A stretch of DNA of 64,000 nucleotides from Zygaena filipendulae. Taxonomy: Eukaryota; Arthropoda; Insecta; Lepidoptera; Zygaenidae. The notes under the pieces were generated by a model that ran no database searches, was not told the DNA's origin, and worked only from the letters and a program-made list of their open reading frames with translations. Both the position numbers and the translations under genes were made by a program. Location of the stretch: assembly GCA_907165275.2 (NCBI GenBank), contig OU015649.1:5796001-5860000 (forward strand). The letters are read 5' to 3'. Below, piece after piece: positions 20,792 to 35,700 of the stretch (position 1 is its first letter; every line of letters starts with the position of its first letter).

Positions 20792-23700
20792 CTGAAAGCA
20801 TAATATAATCGCTGTTCATTTTAAACAAGATTCCATCTAAATATTTAAACCAATCGGATTATCTGAGGGTAAAAGAAACTCTTGACAAAAAATCTGTAGA
20901 TATTATTTCATCATTGTCACTAATCAGCCGACAAACGTCCACTACTAGACAAAGGTTATCCAAAGATCTCCGCCAGCCCATGACCGACCCTGCGTCACTT
21001 TCACACTGCCCTTGATTTTCAGCATCCCTGGCTGGCTCTATCTTGTGGGAGGTTTCAACATTAATTACAAGATAATCCAAAAGATCTACAATAATTACTA
21101 CAGTAAAGGAAAGAAAACACATTTATTATTAAAGTTATCAAATGCATTTTGGCTATAAGGAAAAACAAACACAAAAGTAACTGACAATCCTCATATACAG
21201 GGTTAGTACGAAATAGGGTACAAAGCCAAAAGAATATCGAAGTTCCCATGACACCAACATATACATATTTTGCTTAATTTTTCTCCTAAAAATGCACAGA
21301 TTTCAAGAAAATGATTTAAACACCTATCCTTTTTTAACCTTATCATAGCTGTGTGCCAGTGCGATCAGTCTACCTAGCCAAATTGACATTCTACAATCGT
21401 TAACGCATAGAAAACTAATTGACGAATCGTCATGTCACTTGGTCAGTCAATCAAAACTCTAGTTTTGTCGTGACTACGTGAAAACTAGAGTTTTGTAGAA
21501 TGTCAATTTGGCTAGGGGACCTGGAATATCCTCGCTTAAAAACAAATCTGACGTGGATTGTGGATCGTGATTTGTTGATATTAAATATTTTTTTTATAAA
21601 AGATAAGTGTGTTAGTAATATTTATACCAAAACAAAAAGTTCTAAGCGAAACCGCGAGGTAGTCGATGGTGCCCAAACTAATAAGCATTACCGCAACCGT
21701 AACAAAAATTCCCACCGTACCCAAAGAAGTATCACTTAAAAAGTATGAAAATAAATTATCATTTCTCAATCAAATTATGTTTTATTCTTTGTTCGTCCCG
21801 AAGTTTAGTCCCACATTCCAAAAAAATCTTGGTTCGTCCCATATCACTATTGATGTATCGCCTCGTCCCAAATTTACATGTAATTAATATGCATTTATAG
21901 CTACTATCCTTCCGTGTATACTTAGGTAGTAGGTACATCTATGCACTTTCTAGTGTATTTACCGACATGTCTCCCTTTCGAATTAACCTTGTATATAAAA
22001 GACAAGCCTTACTAATAAGTAAAGGCGTGAAAACCAACAAGGAAGCAAAAGTACATTTAAAATAATATGCCACATTCAACAACAGGAAGGCCCCAGAAAG
22101 CGTGCCTAAATGATTTTCTACTGACCTACACAAGCAACTCATTGATGTAACTTCACGAATACGAAATCGTCTAACAGACCTGAGGAAAGATGGTACGTGG
22201 TTTTAGCGTTTAATATTTAAGGACAGTCATTGATATACATCGTGTTAATGAATTAACTGAAAACTAGAAAGTAGTTTGCTTAGAATCAACTAGCGAATCG
22301 ATCACACTATGTTTTAATATATATATAAATAAATTATTTATAATACAATATTTGGCACCGGTAGGTGCGGGCAGAGCGCTTGGAATTTCGTAGATAGCTC
22401 ACCTCCAAATTAATGTTGAATAATTTTCAAAGTATTATTTTTTTACATTAAAAATATTTTAATCATATTATTGTTTATTCTTTTAAATGGGTTGTATCAG
22501 GTTTTCAGTTAATTCATTAACACGTTGTATATCAAAGGTGGCAGTAGTTTATGTGTGATACGCGTATATTATACAAGTATATCATACACTAATTACTTGT
22601 ATAATATAGACCGAAATTAATTCTTTCATATTTCATATCATAGTAATGAACTCTGTTTAGTGTTAAAAAGTTCTTACATTTGTCGTCATTTTTATCATTG
22701 TCCGTTGACTCCTGGCTGTTAACTGACGCCATCGATGCCCTCTTGCTACGTTGCTGCTGTATTAGTTCTGTAAATAAAAAATATTTCGTTTATCTTACAC
22801 AATTCTCAATCATGTGGTTTAATACATACATATACATAGACTAGCTATCCCACGCGGTTTCAGCCGCGATAATTTCGAAGTTCCCGCGGAATTGTTCCAT
22901 ACAAACTTTGCAACGCCTTTTCGTACCCTTAGGGGTTAAATTTTCAAAAATCTTTTCTTATCGGATGTCTACGTCATACAAAAAACACACCCTCCAAGTT
23001 TCAGGTCTATACGATCAGCTATTTAGGCTGTGCGTTGATCCATCAGTCATTCAGGACAAAGCATTTTATATTATGTATAGAATAGGGAAAATATAAATAA
23101 CAATCTTAGTGATTAGGTACATTATAATATAGTCCTTGATAGATTTTATCTGTTCTATTTTCAAATGACTCATAACGTTCGGTATGTACTCGTAAAAGGA
23201 TGTTGATATTAGTAGAATTACATTCACCTGCAAATACATATATCAGTTTTTATCAGTGGTTTTTACTAAGTAGGTACTGGCACGTATCAGTTGGTACAAC
23301 AGTAAAGGCCACACCCAAGACAAAATTCTATTCTTTAGTCAACTAAACCATAGTACATAGATATCTATCGGCAATACAAAAGTTCAAAGAAATCATCCAA
23401 TCTTGTTGGAAACGACAAGGAGGGAGGGATCCGAACTGGCCTTCGCAGTTGGGGACCTATTTAGAAGGGTTGTCGCGTAGCGCTCTCGTACAGTCAATAT
23501 TACGCATTAGATATTGTTTACTTGTGACAATCTAAAGCTAGTGGTCGGCATTATTAAGCTGTCACAGCCTACTATACATATATTCCCCTTAATAATAAAA
23601 AAATGATTAGGTATATCCTGTCTTATTTAATTTACATAATGTTTCTCAAGATGCCATTAAGTTTATGAACCTTAATTAAACTGTTACTATTTTTTTTGGA

Positions 23701-26700
23701 TTACCTACTCATTGCTATGATAAAGAACTCTTGTTTGTCATCGATAAATATATATTTCTACTATATTTGTGAAATTTTGTTTGTGTGTATTCCTCATATA
23801 AAAGGGGCAGGAAATGTCACCATTGTTGTCCATAACATAGCGATCGTCAGCACACAGTGGAAGCTAAATGCATCTAAAATGTTGATACACATTTACTCGT
23901 ATCCGACAAAACATAGGAAACAATAATATTGGAATTTGACCGTCCATTTAACACAAGCTGACTACAAGTACAATTAGATTCAGTAATTTACACAACCATT
24001 CAGTAATTATAAACAATACAAACGACAATCGCCATGTGACTCATAACGATAATCTACTTAGAGTTTGCAAAGAGAGGTTCTTTGTAGAAAACCCGTATAT
24101 GTACTATGTAGGTACCTATGCTTAGATCATAATATACGTAACTTGTTGCTTGACACAATACAGCGCTTTCGTAACTAGCACAGTATTGCTACGATTTAAA
24201 CAATATTGCCATTAACTAACCTATTTATATTTAAATCTGCAGGAGAAATGCATTTAAGTGATACGCTTTGCGAATAACTATATAAATAGGTACCTATATA
24301 TTTTTCACGCTGGCTCCGTACCATTCATCTATGTAAATAATCTTATAAGTATGTTAAGTACTTATGTATGCTACAGTATTCTTATCAAAGCGTGTCATTG
24401 TTATCGAAACAAAATAGAAATGCTGAATTTATATTTAGATAATCATAAATCATACCAAAGTACATAATATACCTAGGTACCAAGTATTTTACGAACTTGA
24501 TATCAATATACTTTGCACGAGTTGAACAAGCCTTCTAATTTATTGGATATCCGAATGAAGAATGGCAATACGAAACGGGGACGTATAACAGCGCACATTA
24601 CACATGTGTACGTATAACTCGAGTGCCGGAATCCACAAAACAAAAAGGAAGTGATATAAAAAAGTTGGGAGTACTGTCGTTCCCACATAATAAGTGGTAT
24701 GCACATTGCACATGCAAGTAAGCGGAGTACTGACGGGTGTCTAATAAAAAGTGCAGTCGTCGACCCCGCGTGCGTCAGCCGCGTCGATATACGTATACTT
24801 ACCACAGAACAGATAGAAGGAAACAAAAGAAACAAAAGAAACAAACAAAAGAAAACCAGTGTCGCCGGGTGATTTTCATACACAAAACTATTCATCACGC
24901 ACAAAAACATACATTAACGCAACGAAATGTATTAAACGCCACTTGGTTAGGTTTTTACTTACTAAGAGACTATTATGGAAAATATAATTGGGATGCCAGC
25001 AAAATAACTTTTTGGAATTTTGAGCATTTGCTCTAACTTCCTTCGCAACCGTGGCGCGCCTGCCTCGGCCTCGCCTACAATGTCCTCTTTAGTTAATTTA
25101 TTTTATCTGTGGTACTTAAATACATACTACTTCATCCGTCACGTACCAATACAGGGAGCGGGGAGCAGATGACTAGCAATTAAAAAGTTTGTACGCATTA
25201 ACTATGCGGGAATTAGTTTGGCCCGACTCTCGAGTCTAAGCTCCGAGCTCCGGAACAGATAGGCTTAACAGTAACTTAAGTTCATTTATGACAAATGTGC
25301 TCAAATTCATTCCGTACTTTGCTAAACGATAGGAGCTTTTGATTTCAGTTAGAGTTTTTTGTGCCGTCGGCTCAATTGGAACAAAAACCTAGTAGGGAAT
25401 TTACGTACCTATCTTATGCACTGTTTTATTCGTTTTTTTTTTCATGAAACAGCGTAAATAACGTAGGTATGATTTTCGATTGCCCATTAATTCATTCTCT
25501 AATCACAAAAACATTATACAAACTCGTATAACAGCACACACTATAAACATAACTACAACAAACCATTACTCATCGTATTGTCTCACACGTGCCGATTTGG
25601 GCACATTGCATTGTCACGTATTTTTTTTTTTGTTATAACTTGTAAAATACATAGTTATTGACATAAGAGCGTAAAATAAGTAATACCTGATGAATGACGA
25701 TATTAGAAGTTAGAACTGTATTAATAAACACTAAACAAAATACGCTTAGTCCTTTTCATTTTGCAGTGCAATAAGCGAGACAGACAATATCGTGAATATA
25801 TTACGCAAAGGTTTTATTTAAACAGCCAAATGATGTGCACAGAAATGTCTATTTTTAACTGCTAAAATAGTTTTGAAGTCAAATTATTAAAGTAAGCAAA
25901 AATTATGTTTTATATCATTTATGTCCTCGTTTCAGATTTTGCGGTGTGTTTAAGTATGTGGAAATATTTTAAAATATCTGTAAAATGTAACACACACGTG
26001 TCGAAAAGATACGCTTTCTCTAACTATGCTGACTCATATAAGAGAGCACCTTCTGAGAATATGCAATGCAAAGAATAGCTATTCCATCGAGACAATAATA
26101 ATAGGCATAAAATTAACTCATATTTTATCGGAAGTATATAGGTACTTTCTATAAAATATTAGTTCTATTACTGGCCGAGTTTTGCTTTCATAATCCATCA
26201 TAGAGGGTATGATCACGATAGTGATTTATTTATAAAATATTTACCTTCACCTGATCGATTTGTTTGAATAAGTAGGTACCTTGTAAAGTGCACTTTTGAC
26301 CAAAAATAAAATCGCGTGCCTCAATTAGCAATAATTCTAAATCCCTAAAACTGAAATAATGCCAATTTCTTTAGGATTCTCTTAAGGATAAATGTAATGT
26401 ATGTATCTCATACTTTTTTTATTTAACGTGAATTTTGAACACGCAGTTAAAATTGTTAGAGTTATTTGCATTGCCTTTTTAGTTCGCATTTTACTGCTCT
26501 GTTTGTTTTTATTAGGTAAACTAAACATATTTCCGCTTCTTTATTACCTTTATAAAAAACTTTTTAGATTTTATATGACTTTTACCTTTTTTCTGCATGG
26601 CTTGATCCCACAAAAGAGAGGTGATGTCGTCCACCCAAGCGTTCCTTATCGCTGGATCCCTGGTCTCCAACTTGTATGACTTCAGATTCCGTTTCTTGTA

Positions 26701-29700
26701 CCATATCGTGAACTTGTGCTTGTCGATTTCCTTTGCTGTTATCCCCAAATCGTCCACTCTTATATGATCCTTGTAGATGAAAAACTCCACTGTCAATTGC
26801 TGAAAGTTTTAAAGAGATTGCTTCGATTTGATTTTTTCTATGTCGTTTGAAAGTTTATTGAAGATGACGATCGAGCACTATTATTATTTTATATGGAGGT
26901 CATTTCGAACAATGGAACTGGATTTCAAGGTTAGTATAACATGAATTTTCCTGATCTCTTTTAAATAATAATAGATGAAGGGGACATGATAAGTCAATCA
27001 TATTAAAAAGTTGACTAAGTAGGTACATAACATTCCATAAAGAGCACATTTGTTTCAATTTCTCCTCATAATGAGGAGAACATAGAAGGTAGCTATATTA
27101 ACTACTACGTGTATCTGTATAGTAAAGTGAACTTTCCACGTTACTCGTTTTATGTTTTACTAAACAGCTGAGTGTTGCGATGCGTGGCAAATCAGATGTT
27201 CCACAACGCAGACAAGGTCATCGCTCGACGCCATTTTACTTTATTGGTGTTTCATAACACTGTTTTGTTTAGTTAACCAATTCTATGTCATATCCGTTTA
27301 TAACCGTGACATTAGAGTGTGTTGATTTTTATACGTATTTATTTATTTCTTGGCTACGTTTCTACAGGCGGTGATAGATGGACAGCGGACACGATCTGAC
27401 GCCAGCACATCGTCTCGCCGCGTTTGGCATAAACTGCAGATTTTGCAAACACTTCTCATGGCTTCATTATTATTCATATTATTTAAAAAGTGATACTACA
27501 ACTATTTTAATACAACCTTTATCATTAAAACTGGTCGCTTTTATTTCACAGAACGAGGTTTCGAATGAATTTGTTTTTGGGCATACAAATGATAACTATA
27601 TTTTTTGAAATATTCATAAAAACTATAACGTTAATTTCAATTTAAGTTGCTACAGAAGTGAAACTAGCGCTACCCGCTTAATATCTTCTAATACGATAGT
27701 AGGTATGTCTAAATATGTACGAGTAGAATAGAGTAAATACAAATGTTTGATGATAAAACTGGAGCATTTGAAATTGACATAAAAAAGTTTAAACAAAAAA
27801 CCGGCAATTAGGGATTTAGAATTATTCCGTGTTCGTGTAGTTCATTGTACAAGATTTAGGTCTTCGTCAAATAACTATCTCGCCAACTGTCAAAGTATAT
27901 AGGTACCTATGCCACTGTTTTATCTTAACGCGACATATTTTGCTGATGGCTATTACGTATTTAAATATTATTCAGTTTATTTTTTTATTGTTTATTGATA
28001 ATTAAGAATGAATCATTGAAATTACTCACTTAGATGATAAAAATTATAAATAAATAATTTACATTTTAACCACAAATTGGTACAATGAACGTTTAAAACA
28101 GTTGAAGTTACTATACGAGTAACGTCACTGGCTGTTCGCCGCGGTTTCATCCGCGGTAATTTCGAAGTTCTGTTAGCAATTTCGGAATAAAAAGTATCCT
28201 ATGTCACTCAGGACTACCGTAACTTCCTTTATGTGATCAAAGCCGTACCTAAATATACTTACTGCTACAACAGCAATAATAAAAAGTTACGGTATCTTGT
28301 AAAATATGTAGAATATGTACCTACTTCTGTCTGGCAACAAAGAGTTCTCGAGGAATCTCGGAATATACTCTGGTAAAACTGCGAGAAAATACTACTAATA
28401 ATAAACTAGTATTATTATAATAATAATAATATTATAATAATAATAAGTAATAGTATTATTCCGTCTCCCAGTTTCATGCCTCCTCATACCCCGTAATACC
28501 GCGCAAAAGTTTCTTGGTAAATTCCGAGGAAAGTTCGACACAAATATTGAATCTACAAGTGACAATTATTCACTGAGAGCTGACAGTAACAGTCATTATC
28601 GCTGTCAACACACATGACAGTCATTACGATACGCACACATGCACATTATGTGTGTGCGTAACCTACCTATAAGTCCAAGTCGGTCGGATCGTCTATAAAC
28701 TCGTAGGAAAGTAGTTGAATCAGTTCATTTGTATGGACCTTATGGGCTGACAATACGAACCTTACGATAGACCTCAGTGAGTAGCACGAGCTTGTCGAAG
28801 AGGAAGATCCTCATAAGTTGCCGCCGCCGCCTCGCGTAGTCCATGGCCGTAAACTCGTTCTGCCGCAACAGCCGACCCTGGCTCAACAAGTTTATGTGCG
28901 GCTGAAAACGGAGGCACAGGTCATAATCATAATCATCGTTCAACTTGAAGGCAATTTATGAATTACTTTGTGTTCTATAACTAATAATAATCGAAGAAAA
29001 AAGTATTAGAACAGCAGACCTTTGAAAATGTTAATTGATTGCAATTATAATTGTTGTGATAATTTGAATAAATATACCTACGTTTTCAAGAAGTTAGAAT
29101 TAGATAGAGCTATAAATATTACGAGTAGGTACAAGAGAGTATTAAATTATCCTACTAATATTATAAATGTGAAAGTGTGGATGTTTGGATGTTTAGATGT
29201 TTGTTATTCAATCACGCAAAAACGGCTAAACAAATTTGGATGAAATTTGGCATGCACGTTTTCAGGGGTACAGAGAAGGACATAGGCTACTTTTTATCCA
29301 GGAATTCAAGCGGGAACTCCGAAATTACCGCAGGTGAAACCGCGGGGCACGGCTAGTAAGTAATAAGTATTATAAACATGAAAACGGTGAAATTACCTTA
29401 GATTAATTCATCTAATTGTGTGTCTCGACACGGTTAAAAAATTTGATTCAAAACTAATTATTTAATAACCAGCTCCTACATCAAAACTTTTTGATAGTAC
29501 GTTTACTTTCAAAATGCGTTTACTTTCATACGATTTCAGTTTTTTAAGTGCTTGTCACACTGTTTTATGTATTTGTGTAGCGTTTTGGTGTTTCGACACA
29601 AAAAAATAAGTTCTCTTGGTGTTATTATTGGCTTGATAATCACTAATAGTAAAGATAATGCTTGTTGTACATTATATTATAACTCATGGTCCTAAAGCAC

Positions 29701-32700
29701 AGCTTGTATAGTCAATCATTCAATCAATCAAACATTTATTGCAAACAAGTGTACATTTCAAGTCAGATGTTACATAATATTATATTGTGCTTACAACTTA
29801 GTAACCCTATGAGTACAACTGATACAATACATATAATAATATATTTAAAATAATGTAACAGTAGTGAAGTAAACTAACAAATAGACCAATGCTGTTAAAC
29901 TCAAAAAAATAGTACAAACTCACCGGACAATCTCTAATGTTTTCTAATGCCATTATCCCATCGATAGCTGTTAAGACACACTCGACCATAGTTTTTGCTT
30001 GTTTCAAACTTTCCAATGGCGTTTCGTCACCGTCCGACGACTCTCCGTTGCTGCCGCCAGTCTCGTCACTGTCTACGCTCAATTTAGATATCCTAGATTC
30101 TGTCTCACTTCGCTCGCTCTCGTAATTTGAATATGTTTTCACTAAATCATCCAAGAACAACCTGTACCTGGGTATCCTTTGTACAGGCTCCAAAAGATAA
30201 CTCGAAAGGTCTAACCTATCGTCTAATTGTAATTGTTTTTCCTGAAAAGATATTCAAAATTTTGCATGTTAGTTTGACGCATCTAATAGTATTATAGAGT
30301 GTAGGTATGGCATAATTTACAATAAAATTCAAACTTATTATAGTACCTGATGTGTAACTTATGTAAACTCTATTGTGACGGTCACCAACCTAAAAGAGAC
30401 CAATCCGAATCCGAATCCAAGAGAGTCAAACCGGGTAGAGTATACAGACGGGTGGGTCTTAATAGAAAATATAATATGTAGTTAGACATAGTAGACTTTC
30501 ACTTGGCTTTCTTGTTAATTTATATCATCAAAATATATGGTCCGCGTGATATGTGATCGCGTTCGTGGGGATGGATTACTGGAGCATAATTATATTTGAA
30601 CACAAGTAGACTGAGAAGTTAGTTGGCCAGAGAGGAAATAGCACGTGACAGTTTAATAAACTTTCACTCGGTTAAGGCAAGTAAGTTATTTAATTACAAT
30701 CATTTGCAGATCGTACTCCGAATAGCTAGGCTTGGGTTTCAGCTGGAACGAAAATATAAATATATTTTTTAACTTATATCTTCAAATATGGCACATTTAA
30801 AAACGCTTCTTAAAGATTATAATTATTTAGTTTTGCGAGTAATTAAAATTTTCTGGATTTTTTCTTGTGTATGACTTCATTTGCTAAAAATATAGAAAAT
30901 ATAAAATAAAGATAGGTACTAATTACGTAACTGAATAGATAAACTAAAGCTCTCTGAACCGAAGAGAAAATTGACAAAGCAAAAAATATGAAGACATCAT
31001 AGAAATGGAAGTTAGACGTAGAATCCACAGTCCTCCTTAACGATCAAAGAGAGACAGATAGATATGACTGAGTCTGTGGAGAACTGATTGTGATAATAAT
31101 CAAATGCGTTATAATAGTGCGTATGTAGATATAATATAAGTGCAACGGTATATCTATCAGTCAGGTGGTTTCTCGAAGTGCCTGTGATTCCATACACCGT
31201 AAACGGCAGAAATGAGGAAATAATATAATACAGAGCACGCATCACCGCACCGGCTCTTGATGTATGCGGCCAAAGATGCGATCAATGCATTTCTTATGGC
31301 AGGCAGTATTGAGCCGCTATTCCGTGATCAATAGTTTGTAATATTATGATACTTAAGTTGCATGCGGAGACAAAGGCTTATAAAATAAAATGTAGGCAAG
31401 ATAGCTGTGTGCTTGAGTGTGTAACAGGAGATAGATAGACGTAAGGTATTGGATAAAAAAGTTTCGCACTCTTAGCAGTAGACCAACAACGCATACTAGG
31501 CATGCCGCCGGGGTATGCAAATTAAAACTCTATTAAGTCCGTCAGACACACAATAAAAAAAATATACTAGCTTAATATAAGTATATTAAGCTTTTTCAAA
31601 TTAATAGAAAAATGCTTAGATAAAGCATTAAAATTTAGGAGTGACATGTTGGACTGAAAACTAAAACCTAGCCTCTAATAGGTACGGAACCATAATACGA
31701 GCTGACAACAAAAAAATTTTACTTGCAAGTAACACAAACTTTACATTATACTGCGACGTTGCATCCTCGAGATTTATTAGAGATGTTTTACTATGTAGTC
31801 CATTCTTCAATGTACTGGCATCGCACACAATTATTTAGAGCTCTAAAGGAGAATCAAAAATAAAAAGATATTCAATTGACTACTGTGTACCCCTCCTCCC
31901 CGCCCCACCCGGCGTAGCGCCTGCGTTGCCGCACGCCGCCGTGCCAGCTCATTCGTTTTTTGTGTGCCGGCATCGCCACTACTAAATAGGTTTTTTTGTA
32001 ATCTTGAGCTAAAATACTTTTTATTCTACCTACAAAAAATAATAAAATAATGTGAAGTTAAAGGTTAACTATGGGTAAACGTACAAACAAAGAGAAAGAA
32101 GCGAATATCTCAAAACGACTACAGCGCATTGAGCTTTACCTTCGTCGGTCCCTGTGCATCAGACATGCGATGGTAAGTCGTTTTTTACTCACCTTTAGGT
32201 GTCACATTATTATAATTCAATTAATAAACAAATAAATGGAAAGCTTTGATAATATGCATTCATCGTAAAATTACCCACCTTTGTGTGTTCTTGAACCATC
32301 GTTTTAACGAGTATAGCCATAATAAAAGCACAGCTAATGTAACATTGCTAGCATACCCACTTTTTATTTCATTTTATGCTTTATTATGCTTTTATTTACG
32401 TATGTGTCGTATATACAGACTTTGTGGTTAATGATTGATTGTTGACATTATCTATGTTGTATTTTGCATTGTGTCTTTTGTACGAAAACCTAGATACACA
32501 TACTACTTGCTTCTATTTACGTGCCTGTTATTTATGTACTGCTATTATTTACGTGATCATGGTTGATAACAAGATACTCTGACGAAAGAATGGAATATGG
32601 CTATTTTTCCTGATGCAATCATGGCTAAGCTATACATACTACTTGACGTGTTCATGATAGATAGCTTCATCCGTCTCGTGTCGTAACGTGATTACGCCCA

Positions 32701-35700
32701 TAGACGTTAAAATATTCGAGTGCCTCAACAGCTTGTGCACTACATTTCCAGGATCGTGTCGACTCTAAGCTATACTACTTGACGTGTTCATGATAGATAG
32801 CTTCATCCGTCTCGCGTCGTAACGTGCTTACGTCCAAAGACGTTAAAATATTCGAGTGCCTCAACAGCTTGCGCACTACATTTCCAGGATCATGTCGACT
32901 CTAAGCTATACTACTTGACGTGTTCATGATAGATAGCTTCATCCGTCTCGCGTCGTAACGTGCTTACGCCCAAAGACGTTAAAATATTCGAGTGCCTCAA
33001 CAGCTTGTGCACTACATTTCCAGGATCGTGTCGACTCTAAGCTATACTACTTGACGTGTTCATGATAGATAGCTTCATCCGTCTCGCGTCGTAACGTGCT
33101 TACGCCCAAAGACGTTAAAATATTCGAGTGCCTCAACAGCTTGTGCACTACATTTCCAGGATCGTGTCGACTCTAAGCTATACTACTTGACGTGTTCATG
33201 ATAGATAGCTTCATCTGTCTCGTGTAGTAACGTGATTACGCCCAAAGACGTTAAAATATTTGAGTGCCTCAACAGTTTGTGCACTATATTACCAGGCTCT
33301 CGCGATCGAAATGAGCACCGCTTAAAGTCCAGATCACCCTTAAAGTACCTTCCAAGGTCAACTTCATGTCGCGGTGATTAAACAAGTGCACCCTTACACG
33401 AACGATCTGGTTCGAGATTTCTTTCCATAGAAGAGAACTGGGCCTTCGGAGATGAAAACCGAAGTGAACAGCGAAAGGTTCACTCCCTGAAATAACTCAG
33501 AAGGAGATGACAGTGCTACTAGCAACTGAACAACCAGACGCAAGCACTAGTATGGTAATTGAGGATACCTTACCTCGAAAAATCCTAAAATCCCTTGGTG
33601 ATCAAAGAAGTGTTTGGCCATTCCCGACAAAATCTCTAAACGTTGGGGATGGCTTCTAGTAGACGGCCTTACATAAGAAGAAAAACAGGATTTGCTATAT
33701 AAAAGACAAAAAATTCATTATTATACGTAACGAACGTATAACGTCAGTAACGACCAAACCATACAAACCGTAATAACTGAGGTAGTATCCCACGCAAGTA
33801 GATTATATCGTCTACATCTACTAAAAAGCAATTCGTGTATATATATATACATTAGCTGTGTCCCGCGGTTTCAACCGCGTTAATTTAAGAAAAATTCTTT
33901 ACTGATGCAAAATATATTCCATAACTACATGATTTTTGCGTAACTTTAACCGTTCAAGTAGCGTAACGGAATATTTTTTCCGTTCTTTGTAACATTTTTC
34001 ATTGCTGCTCCGCTCTTATTGATCTTAGCGGGATCATATTATGTATTTGTATAGCTTTTCTCGATAAATGGGCTATCTAACACTGAAAAAATGTTTCAAA
34101 TAGGACCAGTAGTTGCTGAGATTGGCGCGTTCAAGCATACAAACAAACTCTTCAGTTTTATAATAATTATTAGTATGGAATCTGTGGTATAGATACATAT
34201 TATACTTATAATCTGAATCTCGGACGCGACTCCAAAGATTTTCATGAAATTTAGTATGCAGGGTTGTTTTATCTGTGTTTTCAGGCAATGAAAAATGAGT
34301 GTTTGGTACTGCTTTTTCTACTTAACGACAGATAGCACTATGAGCGAAGCTCGGTCACCTAGATATTTTTAATATGTGGCAATCAATTATAGATGATTTA
34401 GTCATTTTAGATGTAGTTGTTATATACCTAATTATGTAAGGAGCTTTAAAATTCCTTTTGATCGCACTGTATTCCAGTTTACGGTCCCCGAATATAACAC
34501 TTTAAGCTCTACTAAAAGTTACCACCTAAATATTGCAATATCTAATCCACTAAGTTATACAGTCATTGCAGTGCAGTCTTGACAATTTTTCAACACTCAA
34601 AAGTTCACTTTATTCTTAACTAGCTGTCCCGCGCGGTTTCAACCGTGATCGTTTTGGAGTTCCCGCGGCAATTCCGGATTAAAATATAGCCTATGTTACT
34701 CAAGAATAATGTAGCTTTCTAATGGTGAAAGAATTTTTGAAATCGGTCCAGTAGTTTTTGAGTTAAATCGTAACAAACAAACCAAAAATCAAATCTTTCC
34801 TCGTTATAATATTAGTATAGACTAGCTGTTCCCTGCGGTTTCACCCGCGTTGGTTTCACAGACCTCGCGGGAATTCCGGAATAAAGGGTGCCCTGTGTGT
34901 TATTCTGATGTATAAGCTATGTTAATGTGAATTTCATTATAATCCATTCAGTGGTATTTGCGTGAAAGAGTTGCAAACACACACTCTCGCTTTTTTAATA
35001 TTGGTAAGAATTTCAAACGAGTTAACGAGAGTTAACGAGTTTATCAAGTCAAATCAGTTCAAAATGGAAGACCTACGGACTATTCGGTTTAAAGATCTTT
35101 ATTATACTCATTAAGACACATGCCACTTTCATGAGTACATTAATAAAATTTAAAATCAGTCACACAGAACAAAATAATCAACATAGTGTAGGGTAGGTAA
35201 GTTGCAAGTTAGCTGCGAGGAGACAATATTTCAAGTGCTGACAATATAAGGCGGTGGTCCAAGTTATAAAAGGTCTTGTTTTTTAATGTGGTCTAACAAT
35301 TTTTTTTGAAGATTCTAAGCTACTATTACGATACTTGTGTTTTAAAAACCGCTTATGGCGACCATAGACCTAAAAGAAGCATATTTTTTGGTTTTCAAAC
35401 AGAAAAATACTGCCATTAGACAAACAATCCAAGCTGTTGGAGAGAGTTTTAAACAGTTTTAAAATCATGCCAGGCAGGTACTTCCCTTGAATCAGTTTTT
35501 TCATGGTGGATTAATAATAAAATATTAGGCATTCAAAAAACAACGTAAGAACCGTTAACACTTTGGAAATATTCTCCGCTGCCTCTCCAACAGGTTGGGG
35601 TGTACCTATCGTGCATCGGTGAACATCGGTTTATGGTCTAATGTGCTTTGCAAAGTTTCCGACAGATCAGGAGACGCGAGGGAAGACTTCTTTTGATCTT

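Noticed and set aside
24503..24910. 135-residue minus-strand frame
   Set aside because: Phe/Leu/Cys-rich chance frame opposite a purine repeat; no match to the Rho-GEF and no phased splice sites.
26401..26679. 92-residue plus-strand frame and an alternative open frame of exon 6
   Set aside because: Antisense or shifted reading of the PH exon; only the frame giving FIYKDHIRVDDLG and the tryptophan helix is real.
32622..33297. Direct repeats considered as a CRISPR array
   Set aside because: Units are 136 bp, adjacent without unique spacers, in a eukaryotic intron; it is an ordinary tandem repeat.
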